From assembly GCA_023433205.1 (NCBI GenBank), contig JAEZDS010000087.1:1-22961 (forward strand): 22,961 bases of DNA. The letters run 5' to 3'. The stretch comes from Bacteroidota bacterium (GTDB lineage Bacteria > Bacteroidota > Bacteroidia > B-17B0 > Aurantibacillaceae). The stretch's first letter is position 1. Every line of letters starts with the position of its first letter. A program made the translations under genes and the position numbers. Positions 1-6,709 of this stretch are shown in pieces. The notes beneath the pieces are model-generated. The model was not told the DNA's origin, did no database searches, and worked only from the letters and a program-made list of their open reading frames with translations.

Positions 1-256
1 ACTCTGATACGATTGCTTAGATGCACGGATTTTTGACGCTTTTGGCATATTTCCTTGCAGATTTTATCAGCAAAATACGCCCTTTACCCCGCTAATCCAA
101 GAAAAGGGAGTTTTTCAGCAGGCCCTACATAGCATTCCGGTTAAACAGATTAATCCTGACGTTCACTGAGAACAAAAATGACGAAGGCATCACGAATCAA
201 ATAAATTTGTGGTGATTTTGTCCACAATTTAAACACAATAGAAACAGTAGATCACA

Positions 257-345
257 ATAGAAATTCACATAGGCTTATGTTCTTTCGGATCTATGCTTAT
301 TCTCTGCAGGCATTTTTATTCGGTGCGTGATAGAAATTCACATAG
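257..345. repeat. 16-bp direct repeat pair
   Basis: The word ATAGAAATTCACATAG occurs exactly at 257-272 and again at 330-345. Shorter partial copies (AATAGAA, ACACATAGAA) lie around 236-260 and 410-432. The spacing of the two full copies is 73 nt and the spacer is unique, so this is not a CRISPR array. The function is unknown; it looks like decayed intergenic repeat material. Confidence 0.6.
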
Positions 346-381
346 AAAAATTATACTAAACCCAAATTGAATCAAAAATAA

Positions 382-406
382 TTGTCCCCACCGAAGGTGG
401 GGACAA
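382..406 (-). terminator. Intrinsic terminator downstream of the T9SS remnant
   Basis: TTGTCCCCACC (382-392) and GGTGGGGACAA (396-406) pair perfectly over 11 bp with a 3-nt loop. Read on the minus strand the loop is C-TTC-G, forming the extra-stable C(UUCG)G tetraloop context. It is followed by a T-rich tail (TTATTTTTG). It lies 30 bp past the stop of the minus-strand remnant at 436, so it probably terminated that former gene. The tail is interrupted by an A, so efficiency is uncertain. Confidence 0.75.
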
Positions 407-435
407 GAACACATAGAACACTCCAATAGAACCTC

Positions 436-666
436 TCATTCCAGAATCATCTTTTCACTGAAGCTGTATTTCCCGTCGAACACAAAGTTGAACATGTAAC
501 TGCCGGCTGTGAGTTGTACGTACTGCGACAGATCAATGGTTTGGAGGCCTGCTTCTAAGCGGCCCAGATTTTTTCTGAGGACGATCTTGCCGCTCATGTC
601 GGTGACGCCGGGTCCTGCGCCGGGCCAGGCACAAAGGAATTTGCTGCGCAAATTAAAAAGACACAA
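436..666 (-). pseudogene. Remnant of a T9SS cargo protein (type A C-terminal sorting domain)
   Basis: Only the last ~57 codons (606 down to 436) are recognisable. They run VTDMSGKIVL, then LGRLEAGLQTIDLS, then LTAGSYMFNF, ending SEKMILE. This is the beta-strand pattern of the Por-secretion-system C-terminal domain that directs proteins through T9SS to the outer surface in Bacteroidota. The domain lacks its first strands, and any cargo domain is missing. The open frame continues to about 666 through low-complexity G/P codons and repeat DNA, has no ATG at its head, and is closed by an in-frame TAA just upstream. A perfect terminator follows. I read it as the 3' stub of a gene cut off at ~607-630, next to the inverted repeat. 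It is probably not expressed. Confidence 0.7.
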
Positions 667-718
667 CCGATATGCCTTTGCGGCTTTTTAAATTGCGCGA
701 AGCGCAATTTCCTTTGTG
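630..718. repeat. Nested inverted repeat (palindromic intergenic element)
   Basis: The left arm (630-660) and right arm (684-718) are imperfect reverse complements over 31-35 bp, around a 23-nt spacer. Each arm is itself a hairpin. In the right arm AAATTGCGC at 690-698 pairs with 702-710 around a GAA loop; in the left arm AATTTGC at 638-644 pairs with 648-654. A downstream stretch at 731-768 resembles the TTTAACCaC...TCTCTGCGgTTAAA-type interspersed sequences seen in many bacterial genomes, so 630-768 may be one composite element. It abuts the truncation of the T9SS remnant. No transposase is present. Confidence 0.65.
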
Positions 719-823
719 ACGTTGCCATTTTTTAACCACCTCCGTGTCTTTGCTTCTCTGCGATTAAATAAGTATGAATGGACTCTTTTCAAAATAGTGG
801 AAAATATAAGATCTGAGCGGCTG

Positions 824-1216
824 CTATTTATGTTCGCAGGTCACATTCTGCCAGGGTCCGAGGTTTTCCACGTTTCTGATGCCTGCGCTTTGCAGAACAC
901 GTTTACCGGACTCTGCGCGTGCACCGCTGCGGCAGACCAGAATCACCTTCTGGTACTTTTTTAATTCCTCCGTTTTGTTTTGAATGATATCCAGCGGGTA
1001 GTTCACCGAACAATCCGCGTGGCCGTCGTACTGAAATTCCTCGGGAGTTCTTACGTCAGCGACTATTCTGTTTATGGTATTCATGACTTTTTTACTTTTA
1101 ATATTATTGTTTTTTGTGATCCTGTTTGTGTTACTGACCTGCCCATGCAGCGGCAGGCTTACAGAGAGCGCAGAGACGAATATCAGTAATACAAATTTTA
1201 GTGCCCTCCATTTCAT
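824..1216 (-). CDS. Small exported single-domain rhodanese
   Basis: This is a 130-residue protein. Residues 1-26 look like a Sec signal peptide (MKWR, then a hydrophobic run, then PLHGQ), so it should act in the periplasm. The rhodanese fold follows, with ADVRTPEEF at about 53-61 and the active-site loop CRSGAR at 95-100. Cys95 would carry the persulfide in sulfur transfer. It is the size class of E. coli PspE. The ATG at 1216 begins one nucleotide after the TAA of the upstream dioxygenase gene, so the two are almost certainly co-transcribed. A longer reading starts at an upstream TTG and is less likely. An internal ATG before NTINRIVADVR would give a cytosolic form, but the signal peptide argues against it. 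Family assignment is firm; the physiological substrate is not known. Confidence 0.85.
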   Translation of the reverse strand: MKWRALKFVLLIFVSALSVSLPLHGQVSNTNRITKNNNIKSKKVMNTINRIVADVRTPEEFQYDGHADCSVNYPLDIIQNKTEELKKYQKVILVCRSGARAESGKRVLQSAGIRNVENLGPWQNVTCEHK

Positions 1217-1217
1217 C

Positions 1218-2624
1218 TTACACTTTGGTCTGACACACAAAATCGCTTTTGGGCACTCCTGTTTCAGCTATTGCTTTAAACCCACCTTCAACCTCTTTAA
1301 AATTGTGCACGCCTCTTTGTTTGAGGATGCTCGCGGCGATCATGCTGCGGTATCCGCCGGCGCAGTGCAGGTAAAAGGGTTTGGCGTCGTTGATGTTGTT
1401 GAACCAGTTGTTGATTTCCGATAGCGGTCTGCTGTATGCTTCGTTTACGTGTTCGGCGGCGTATTCGCTGTCGCGTCTCACATCGAGCACCACACTTTCC
1501 CCTTCTTTGAATTCCTCGCTGAACTGTTTCGCTGTGATGCGGTTTACCGTATCAATTTCCTTTCCGGCTTTTTTCCAGGCATCAAATCCACCTTTGAGAT
1601 ATCCCAGCACATTGTCGAATCCGACGCGCGCCAGCCTTGTTACCGACTCTTCTTCTTCGCCCGGAGCTGTCACCAGAATGAGCGGCTGTTTTACGTCAAC
1701 TATGAGGGCACCCACCCAGGGCGCGAAGTCGCCTTTAAGACCGATATTGATGCTGCGTGGAACAAAACCCTTACTGAATTCGGCGGCATCCCGCACGTCG
1801 AGTACCAGAGCGTTGCTGATCTCCGCCAGCGATTCAAGTTCGCTCACCTCTATCGCTTTCAACCCCTTTTCAAGCACCGACTCAAAACTTTCGTAGCCTT
1901 TTTTATTCATTGCCACATTCATTCCGAAATAGCCTGGAGGCGGCTGAAGTCCCTCTGTTACAGCTTTTATAAACGATTGTTTATCGGGCTGGTTCAAGGC
2001 GTAGTTCACTTTTTTCTGGTTACCCAGCGTGTCAACGGTTTCTTTCATCATGTTCTTGCCGCAGGCACTTCCGGCACCGTGCGCGGGGTAGATGATCAGA
2101 TCGTCGGCGAGTGGCATAATTTTGTTGTTCAGTGATTCATAAAGCAAACCTGCCAGCTCTTCCTGTGTCATCGAAGCGGCTTTCTGCGCGAGATCCGGAC
2201 GGCCCACATCACCAAGGAAAAGCGTATCGCCGCTGAACAGGGCATGGTCTTTTCCTTTTTCATCCCTCAACAGAAAACAACTGCTTTCCATGGTATGGCC
2301 GGGAGTGTGCAGTACTTTTATTGTAACGTTGCCGAGTTTAAATTCTTCTCCATCTTTTGCAATCACGGCGTCGAACTCGGGGCTGGCTGTAGGACCATAT
2401 ACGATCTTCGCGCCTGTCTGTTTACTGAGATCAAGATGGCCGGATACAAAATCGGCATGAAAATGTGTTTCGAACACGTACTTTATTTTAACGCCGTCTT
2501 TTTTGGCACGGTCAATGTACGGCTGCACTTCTCTGAGTGGATCAATGATGGCGGCTTCGCCATTTGAAGTGATGTAATAGGCACCCTGTGCCAGGCATCC
2601 TGTATAAATTTGTTCTACTTTCAT
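1218..2624 (-). CDS. CstB-like persulfide dioxygenase-sulfurtransferase fusion
   Basis: This 468-residue cytosolic protein has three parts. Residues 1-~235 are a metallo-beta-lactamase fold of the ETHE1/persulfide-dioxygenase type: THFHAD with His54, His56 and Asp58, HTPGH with His110, SGDTLF with Asp133, and YPAH with His182. Residues ~255-350 are a rhodanese domain that keeps LDVRDAAEF but has TAPGEEEE where the active-site Cys loop should be, so it is a pseudo-rhodanese. Residues ~360-460 are a second rhodanese with loop CAGGYR at Cys421. The same order is known for Staphylococcus CstB, which oxidises low-molecular-weight persulfides using a non-haem iron and transfers sulfur. The residue after Asp58 is Phe, not the common His. 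It lies downstream of the TauE gene and abuts the exported rhodanese. The role in sulfide/persulfide detoxification is inferred from the family. Confidence 0.9.
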   Translation of the reverse strand: MKVEQIYTGCLAQGAYYITSNGEAAIIDPLREVQPYIDRAKKDGVKIKYVFETHFHADFVSGHLDLSKQTGAKIVYGPTASPEFDAVIAKDGEEFKLGNVTIKVLHTPGHTMESSCFLLRDEKGKDHALFSGDTLFLGDVGRPDLAQKAASMTQEELAGLLYESLNNKIMPLADDLIIYPAHGAGSACGKNMMKETVDTLGNQKKVNYALNQPDKQSFIKAVTEGLQPPPGYFGMNVAMNKKGYESFESVLEKGLKAIEVSELESLAEISNALVLDVRDAAEFSKGFVPRSINIGLKGDFAPWVGALIVDVKQPLILVTAPGEEEESVTRLARVGFDNVLGYLKGGFDAWKKAGKEIDTVNRITAKQFSEEFKEGESVVLDVRRDSEYAAEHVNEAYSRPLSEINNWFNNINDAKPFYLHCAGGYRSMIAASILKQRGVHNFKEVEGGFKAIAETGVPKSDFVCQTKV

Positions 2625-2683
2625 CGTTGTTTTATTTTTTATGTTGTGGTGATCTGTATTTATTTAAATTGTTTATTATAGTG

Positions 2684-2691
2684 CAAAGTTA
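2684..2691 (-). promoter_or_regulatory. Predicted -7 box of the dioxygenase-rhodanese transcript
   Basis: On the minus strand this reads TAACTTTG, a perfect match to the Bacteroidota -7 consensus TAnnTTTG. The -33 position is poor (no clear TTTG). The predicted start would lie near 2679, giving a ~55-nt leader. A weak -33 element fits a promoter that needs an activator bound just upstream. Confidence 0.55.
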
Positions 2692-2714
2692 CAATAGCCA
2701 TGCCGCTCAGAACG

Positions 2715-2729
2715 GTGACTTTTGTCACA
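2715..2729 (-). promoter_or_regulatory. Crp/Fnr-like operator upstream of the dioxygenase gene
   Basis: GTGAC-TTTT-GTCAC is a perfect 5-bp-arm palindrome centred at 2721.5. On the minus strand it reads TGTGA-N6-TCACC, close to the Crp/Fnr-family consensus TGTGA-N6-TCACA. Its centre is about 30 bp upstream of the -7 box, i.e. near -42 to the predicted start, the class II activator position. It overlaps the stop codon of the TauE gene. A closely similar site lies at the same place before tauE. Confidence 0.5.
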
Positions 2730-3519
2730 GTACGGTTTCTTTTAAGATGATATAAATACCCATTATGAGCACAAACCAGCCAAACGCGGGTTTTAACTTA
2801 TCGCCATCTATCTTTTTTGAAAGCGCTACACCCGCGAAAATACCCGCGATGGCGAATGTGCTAACCAGTGCAAGCAATTTCCAGTCGATAATGGTCTCAG
2901 AACTTTCGCCAAAAAAACCAATGAGCGATTTTGCTGCAATGATCACAAGTGAGGTGCCCACAGCCTGTTTCATGGGTAGCTTAGAGAGCAAAACGAGCGC
3001 GGGAATAATGAGGAATCCCCCGCCGGCGCCTACCAGTCCGGTGACTATCCCCACTACAGCGCCCTCAAGTAGAATTACAGGGTAGTTGAATTTCTGTGGA
3101 CTGTTCGCGTCCCCAGTTTTTGGTTTGCTTTTCCTTATCATACTGTATGAGGCCGCCACCATGAGCACCGCGAACAACAACATAAGCAGGATACTTTTTG
3201 TTACCACAAATCCTCCCAGTGAAAACACTTCTGCGGGAATTGCCGGGACGATAAATGCGCGCGTAAAAAATACGGCTGCAATAGAGGGAATGCCGAATAC
3301 AATGGCTGTACGGATATTCACTAGTCCCTTGCGAAAGTAGCTGAATGACCCAACTGCGCTGGTAAGACCCACGATAAAAAGCGAATAGGCGGTAGCCGCT
3401 ACCGGATCTACTGCAAAGAGATAAACCAGCACCGGCACAGTGAGTATGCTGCCGCCGCTACCTATCAGTCCCAGCGAAATGCCAATAAGAATAGATGCTA
3501 TATAACCGATAATTTCCAT
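2725..3519 (-). CDS. TauE/SafE-family sulfur-anion exporter
   Basis: This 264-residue integral membrane protein has about eight hydrophobic segments. It shows the two inverted half-repeat signatures of the family: GLIGSGGSILTVPVLVYL near residues 18-35 and GLVGAGGGFLIIPALVLL near 160-177. Members move sulfite, sulfoacetate, thiosulfate or related anions across the inner membrane. In the staphylococcal cst locus a TauE protein accompanies CstB, as here. It is first in the sulfur module, 100 bp before the dioxygenase gene, and the two carry similar upstream operators. The substrate cannot be read from sequence. Sulfite or thiosulfate produced by the dioxygenase/rhodanese pair is a reasonable inference. 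Confidence 0.88.
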   Translation of the reverse strand: MEIIGYIASILIGISLGLIGSGGSILTVPVLVYLFAVDPVAATAYSLFIVGLTSAVGSFSYFRKGLVNIRTAIVFGIPSIAAVFFTRAFIVPAIPAEVFSLGGFVVTKSILLMLLFAVLMVAASYSMIRKSKPKTGDANSPQKFNYPVILLEGAVVGIVTGLVGAGGGFLIIPALVLLSKLPMKQAVGTSLVIIAAKSLIGFFGESSETIIDWKLLALVSTFAIAGIFAGVALSKKIDGDKLKPAFGWFVLIMGIYIILKETVL

Positions 3520-3534
3520 TCAATTTTTTTTGCG

Positions 3535-3542
3535 CAAATATC
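3535..3542 (-). promoter_or_regulatory. Predicted -7 box of tauE
   Basis: The minus strand reads GATATTTG, which matches TAnnTTTG at five of six fixed positions. The predicted transcription start is near 3530, leaving an ~11-nt leader before the ATG at 3519. No good -33 box is visible; the Crp/Fnr-like site takes that place. Confidence 0.4.
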
Positions 3543-3563
3543 TGCTTATTAATCCCGCCGGTC

Positions 3564-3580
3564 TATGACTTTTGTTACAC
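3564..3580 (-). promoter_or_regulatory. Crp/Fnr-like operator upstream of tauE
   Basis: TGAC-TTTT-GTTACA at 3566-3579 differs by one base from TGAC-TTTT-GTCACA at 2716-2729. On the minus strand it reads TGTAA-N6-TCATA. The centre (3571.5) is 29.5 bp from the predicted tauE -7 box, against 30.5 bp for the other site. The near-identical sequence and geometry support a shared activator of the Crp/Fnr family. The regulator is not in this window. Confidence 0.45.
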
Positions 3581-3718
3581 AGGGCAATACCCGTTAATGT
3601 TTTTCCCGAATAATCAGCTTATGAGAATTGCAAAAGGCAGTGATATATCTCATCTTTATACCTTCATGAGTTGTATATATTGTGGTTTTTTTAGCAATAT
3701 TTATTTTTAAGTAAAACG

Positions 3719-4501
3719 ATGAGATCAGTGACAATTACCAACAAAAAATCGATCCTGATACACCTGGTTTTTATGTGTGTATTAATTAGTGTGATATTTT
3801 CAGGATGCGGCAGATCGCCGGAACAGGATGATCTGAATGCAGAGGGAAACCGTGTGGAAGGAAACGACAGTTCTGAGCTCCGGGAAGTTGCGCCAGCATT
3901 GAAGCCTGAGATCCGGAGTGTAATGATTAACGGGCAGGCGTGGATGGCTGAGAACCTGAATGTGGATGTGTTCCGCAATGGCGAGCCTGTACCTTATGCC
4001 CGCAACAGCAAGGACTGGCTGGAGGCCGGGCAGAAAGAGCAGCCTGCATGGTGTTATTATGAGACGCAGGAGGGATTAGATACCGCCTACGGTCGCCTGT
4101 ACAATTATTACGCTTTTATTGATCCGCGTGGATTGGCTCCCGAAGGATGGGAGTTACCTTCAAATGAAGATTTCGAGAAGCTAATAAAGGCATTCGGGGG
4201 GAAAAAGACCGCCGGCGCGGCGCTTAAAAGTGTTGAGGGATGGGATGAGGGCAGCACTGCTACCAATGAAAGTGGTTTCGGGGCAGAGCCGGCAGGAATG
4301 CGAAATTTTGTAGGAGCATTCAGAAACCGGGGCGGTTTCGGGTACTTCTGGAGTACGAATGACAGGCCGAATGCGAACGCCTGGCATTTTAATTTAAATC
4401 ACAAGTCTTCAATAGGAAAAATGTTCTACAGCCAGAAAGGCAATGGTTTTTCGGTGCGTTGTATCAGGCCTGAGTTCTCAGAACAGCAGAAGGGTGAATA
4501 G
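3719..4501 (+). CDS. FISUMP-domain lipoprotein
   Basis: This 260-residue protein starts with a lipoprotein signal peptide; the hydrophobic run ends in the lipobox IFSGC, making Cys30 the lipidated residue. After a short acidic linker (residues 31-65) comes a FISUMP (Fibrobacter succinogenes major paralogous) domain, about residues 67-252. Its hallmarks are NGQAWMAENLNV, AYGRLYNYYAF, APEGWELPSNEDFEKL, a GYFWSTND segment, and the closing GFSVRCIRP. Such domains occur in surface proteins of Bacteroidota and Fibrobacter; their biochemical role is not established. The gene stands alone on the plus strand and its 3' end overlaps that of the convergent lctP gene by 24 bp. No clear promoter was identified. 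Confidence 0.85.
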   Translation: MRSVTITNKKSILIHLVFMCVLISVIFSGCGRSPEQDDLNAEGNRVEGNDSSELREVAPALKPEIRSVMINGQAWMAENLNVDVFRNGEPVPYARNSKDWLEAGQKEQPAWCYYETQEGLDTAYGRLYNYYAFIDPRGLAPEGWELPSNEDFEKLIKAFGGKKTAGAALKSVEGWDEGSTATNESGFGAEPAGMRNFVGAFRNRGGFGYFWSTNDRPNANAWHFNLNHKSSIGKMFYSQKGNGFSVRCIRPEFSEQQKGE

Positions 4502-5899
4502 TATCAGCAGCAGAAGATAAAATCCCGCGAACAAACCACTGCGTACCAGGATGCCCGCGTACCCCGCATCATGCTGTATCACCGAGCGCACCATTACAAT
4601 ATTCTGAAACGAAATGGTGTTACCGATTGCACCGCCGGTGTTTAAGAGTGCTGGCGGGAGCGAGTGAAAGTTCCCTGCCGAAAAAGCAGAAGCAATGCCG
4701 CCGTGAAGCAGCAGGTTGCTCATGGTTGCGCTTCCTGTCACAAAGCTCCCGAATATGCCCGCAACCGGTACCAGCGCGAGAATCAGTGGGCTTGTCTGAT
4801 TTACAAACAGGGTGTTTGACAGTAAAATGATATCGTGCTGAACGTTCTGAGAAAAGGTCACCAGCAGCGCGATGGTAAACAAGGGCTTGTACATTTTTTT
4901 TACCGTTTTAATAAACTGAAGTCTGTAGGACGAACCCGGCCATTTACGTCTGTAAATTGTCAGAACAATAAATGCCGTAATAAAAAACACGATTCCTGGT
5001 TGTCGCAGAGAAACCTCCCGTAAGCCGGGCGCCGGTTGCCAGCTGAACGCCGGACCGACTTTGATCACTAATAACAAAAGTACAACTAAGCAAATATATG
5101 GCCAGAAGAACTGCGCCCAGAATTTACGGCCAGGTTGTTCGTGAGGCTGTAAAAAAATACTCACGAATATGATAAGACCTGCGGCTCCCGCGGCCACTGA
5201 TGGCAATTCCAGAGAAAAACGGCCACTGAAAAAAAATGGCAACGCAAAACAGATCCCGGCACCGGCGGGAATTTTCCATTCCCTTCGCCAGTGTATTTTC
5301 TGTTGTTCGGTCTTGCAGTACAGCACGGTAAGCGCAAATGGCAGCAACAATGCAATCAGCGTGTTGAGCAACAAAACCTGCTCCGCTGTGGAACTCAGCT
5401 TTGTTATTCCCATGCCTGTTACAAGCGGCGTGCCGAGCGCCCCGAAGTTCACTGCCAGCGTGGTGGCTGCAAGTGGCAACACGATGCAGGTAAGCGGTTT
5501 GAAGCCGGTGCTGAGCATCAGGGGCGCAATGAGCATCGCCGGAATTCCAAAACCTGCTATACCTTCCATAAAACTTCCCATAAACCAGCAAAGGATCATG
5601 AGTAATAAAAGTCTGGAAGAAAACCTGCCGGCCATCGTAATGAAGGCCGCGAAATGATTTTGCGACATCAGAACATGATGAAACATAAAAGCTCCGCACA
5701 GAAGAAGCGCGAGCTCGGCCGAAATGATGAAACTGTTGCCAAAGATTTCGAAAACGCCGGGGCCCCGGGGCGCGGAAAATATTTTATGAAACAGCGCAAT
5801 ACAAAGCGCCGACAGAGCACCCAGCCAGAGTTTTCTGAAAATCAGCGCGCCGCACAACAAGGCGCTCAGAGCCAGAAGCAGGAATGGTCCTTCTTTCAT
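4478..5899 (-). CDS. LctP-family (L-lactate permease-like) transporter
   Basis: This 473-residue, highly hydrophobic protein has roughly 12-13 predicted membrane segments. Family motifs are EGIAGFGIPAMLIAPLM (about residues 113-129), GSFVTGSATMSNLL (about 382-395) and GGAIGNTISFQNIVM (about 418-432), each close to the LctP/LldP signature regions. Members take up lactate or glycolate with H+ or Na+. It is shorter than the usual ~550 residues, so the substrate may differ. The start overlaps the end of the ppk2 reading frame by ~116 nt if that frame is intact, which suggests co-transcription with ppk2 and the ATPase genes. The 3' end overlaps the convergent FISUMP gene. Family assignment is good; the substrate is uncertain. 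Confidence 0.8.
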   Translation of the reverse strand: MKEGPFLLLALSALLCGALIFRKLWLGALSALCIALFHKIFSAPRGPGVFEIFGNSFIISAELALLLCGAFMFHHVLMSQNHFAAFITMAGRFSSRLLLLMILCWFMGSFMEGIAGFGIPAMLIAPLMLSTGFKPLTCIVLPLAATTLAVNFGALGTPLVTGMGITKLSSTAEQVLLLNTLIALLLPFALTVLYCKTEQQKIHWRREWKIPAGAGICFALPFFFSGRFSLELPSVAAGAAGLIIFVSIFLQPHEQPGRKFWAQFFWPYICLVVLLLLVIKVGPAFSWQPAPGLREVSLRQPGIVFFITAFIVLTIYRRKWPGSSYRLQFIKTVKKMYKPLFTIALLVTFSQNVQHDIILLSNTLFVNQTSPLILALVPVAGIFGSFVTGSATMSNLLLHGGIASAFSAGNFHSLPPALLNTGGAIGNTISFQNIVMVRSVIQHDAGYAGILVRSGLFAGFYLLLLILFTLLLF

Positions 5900-6656
5900 T
5901 TTTAATCTGCTGAAGCAAGTTTTTCTCTGATGTTTTTTGCGTTACATGGAAAAACCAGGTTGTAGCTCTTGCCAGTAGTTTGTTGTCTTTACCCTGATAT
6001 TCAAGTGTGCTGAGCAGATGTGTGATCAAAGCCAGCCGCGTAGACGTTTTGTTGTCGGCATTAACAATATACCAGGGAGCGTATTTAAAATTTGTGCCGG
6101 TAAGCATCCTGTCCCGTGCTTTTGAATATTCTGAAAATTTTTACAGTGCCACCTCGTCAACCGGACTGACCTTCCACTGTTTCAGTGGGTTCTTCCTGCG
6201 GTCTGCCAGTCTTTGTTCCTGTTCTTTTTTGCTGATGTCAAGGTAATATTTTACTATAATGATACCGGCTTCGCTTAGCATTTTTTCAAAAAGAGCTACC
6301 TGATCGAAAAACAGTTCATAGTCGGTATCTGTGCAATATCCCATCACTTTTTCAACGCCGGCCCGGTTGTACCAGCTACGGTTAAATAACACGAGCTCGC
6401 CCGCAACCGGAAGTACGGCAACGTAGCGCTGAAAATACCATTCAGCCTGTTCACGATCGGAGGGTTTTGTGAGGGCAACAACTCTGGTTTCCCGCGGACT
6501 TAGATGTTTGATGATGCGTTTGATTGTGCTGTCTTTTCCCGCTGCGTCTCTGCCTTCGAGTATAACCAGCACTTTCATGCCGTTTTTTATAATGGTTTTC
6601 TGAAGTTTTACCAGTTCGATATGAAGTTGGTGAAGTGTACCGTCTTTCTTTTTCAT
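5784..6656 (-). pseudogene. ppk2: Polyphosphate kinase 2 (PPK2) gene with an in-frame stop
   Basis: The first 171 codons (6656-6144) encode most of a PPK2 domain: Walker A GRDAAGKDST at 35-44, FNRSWYNRAG at 91-100 (Walker B region), and the lid segment KNPLKQWK at 155-162. A TAA at 6143-6141 follows VDEVAL. The same frame then resumes KFSEYSKARDRM and continues with APWYIVNAD and HLLSTLEYQGKD, which are normal PPK2 C-terminal motifs. Because both parts share one frame, the lesion is a substitution (for example GAA to TAA), not an indel. The combined length would be ~290 residues. The tail after LEYQGKD is poorly conserved and runs into lctP, so the natural end is unclear. PPK2 enzymes transfer phosphate between polyphosphate and nucleotides. 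A truncated product would keep the P-loop but lose the C-terminal helices. Confidence 0.8.
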
Positions 6657-6709
6657 TTAACTCTGTATTTGATTAACTTCAAGAGTATTCTGCCTGAAGG
6701 TTACAGGTT

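Larger units (their letters stand above)
1..435. other. Gene-free left edge with short degenerate repeats
   Basis: I find no coding region here on either strand. The stretch is A/T-rich and contains several variants of an AATAGAA / CACATAG word, the 16-bp direct repeat annotated separately, and a terminator hairpin at 382-406. An imperfect inverted repeat also sits at 203-230: TTGTGG at 207-212 faces CCACAA at 222-227 with A/T flanks that pair except for one bulge. It could be a weak hairpin or an operator, but no adjacent gene start supports either reading. Confidence 0.6.

Noticed and set aside
257..345. CRISPR array
   Set aside because: There are only two full copies of a short repeat, no regular spacers and no cas genes.
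1449..2135. 228-codon plus-strand open frame inside the dioxygenase gene
   Set aside because: It lies fully antisense to a gene with clear metal-binding and rhodanese motifs, and its translation shows no domain-like pattern.
5124..5699. 191-codon minus-strand frame and overlapping plus-strand frames inside lctP
   Set aside because: These are out-of-frame or antisense shadows of a permease gene with recognisable family motifs.
6108..6143. Frameshift in ppk2
   Set aside because: The two parts lie a multiple of three apart and read continuously through TAA, so the lesion is an in-frame stop and not an indel.
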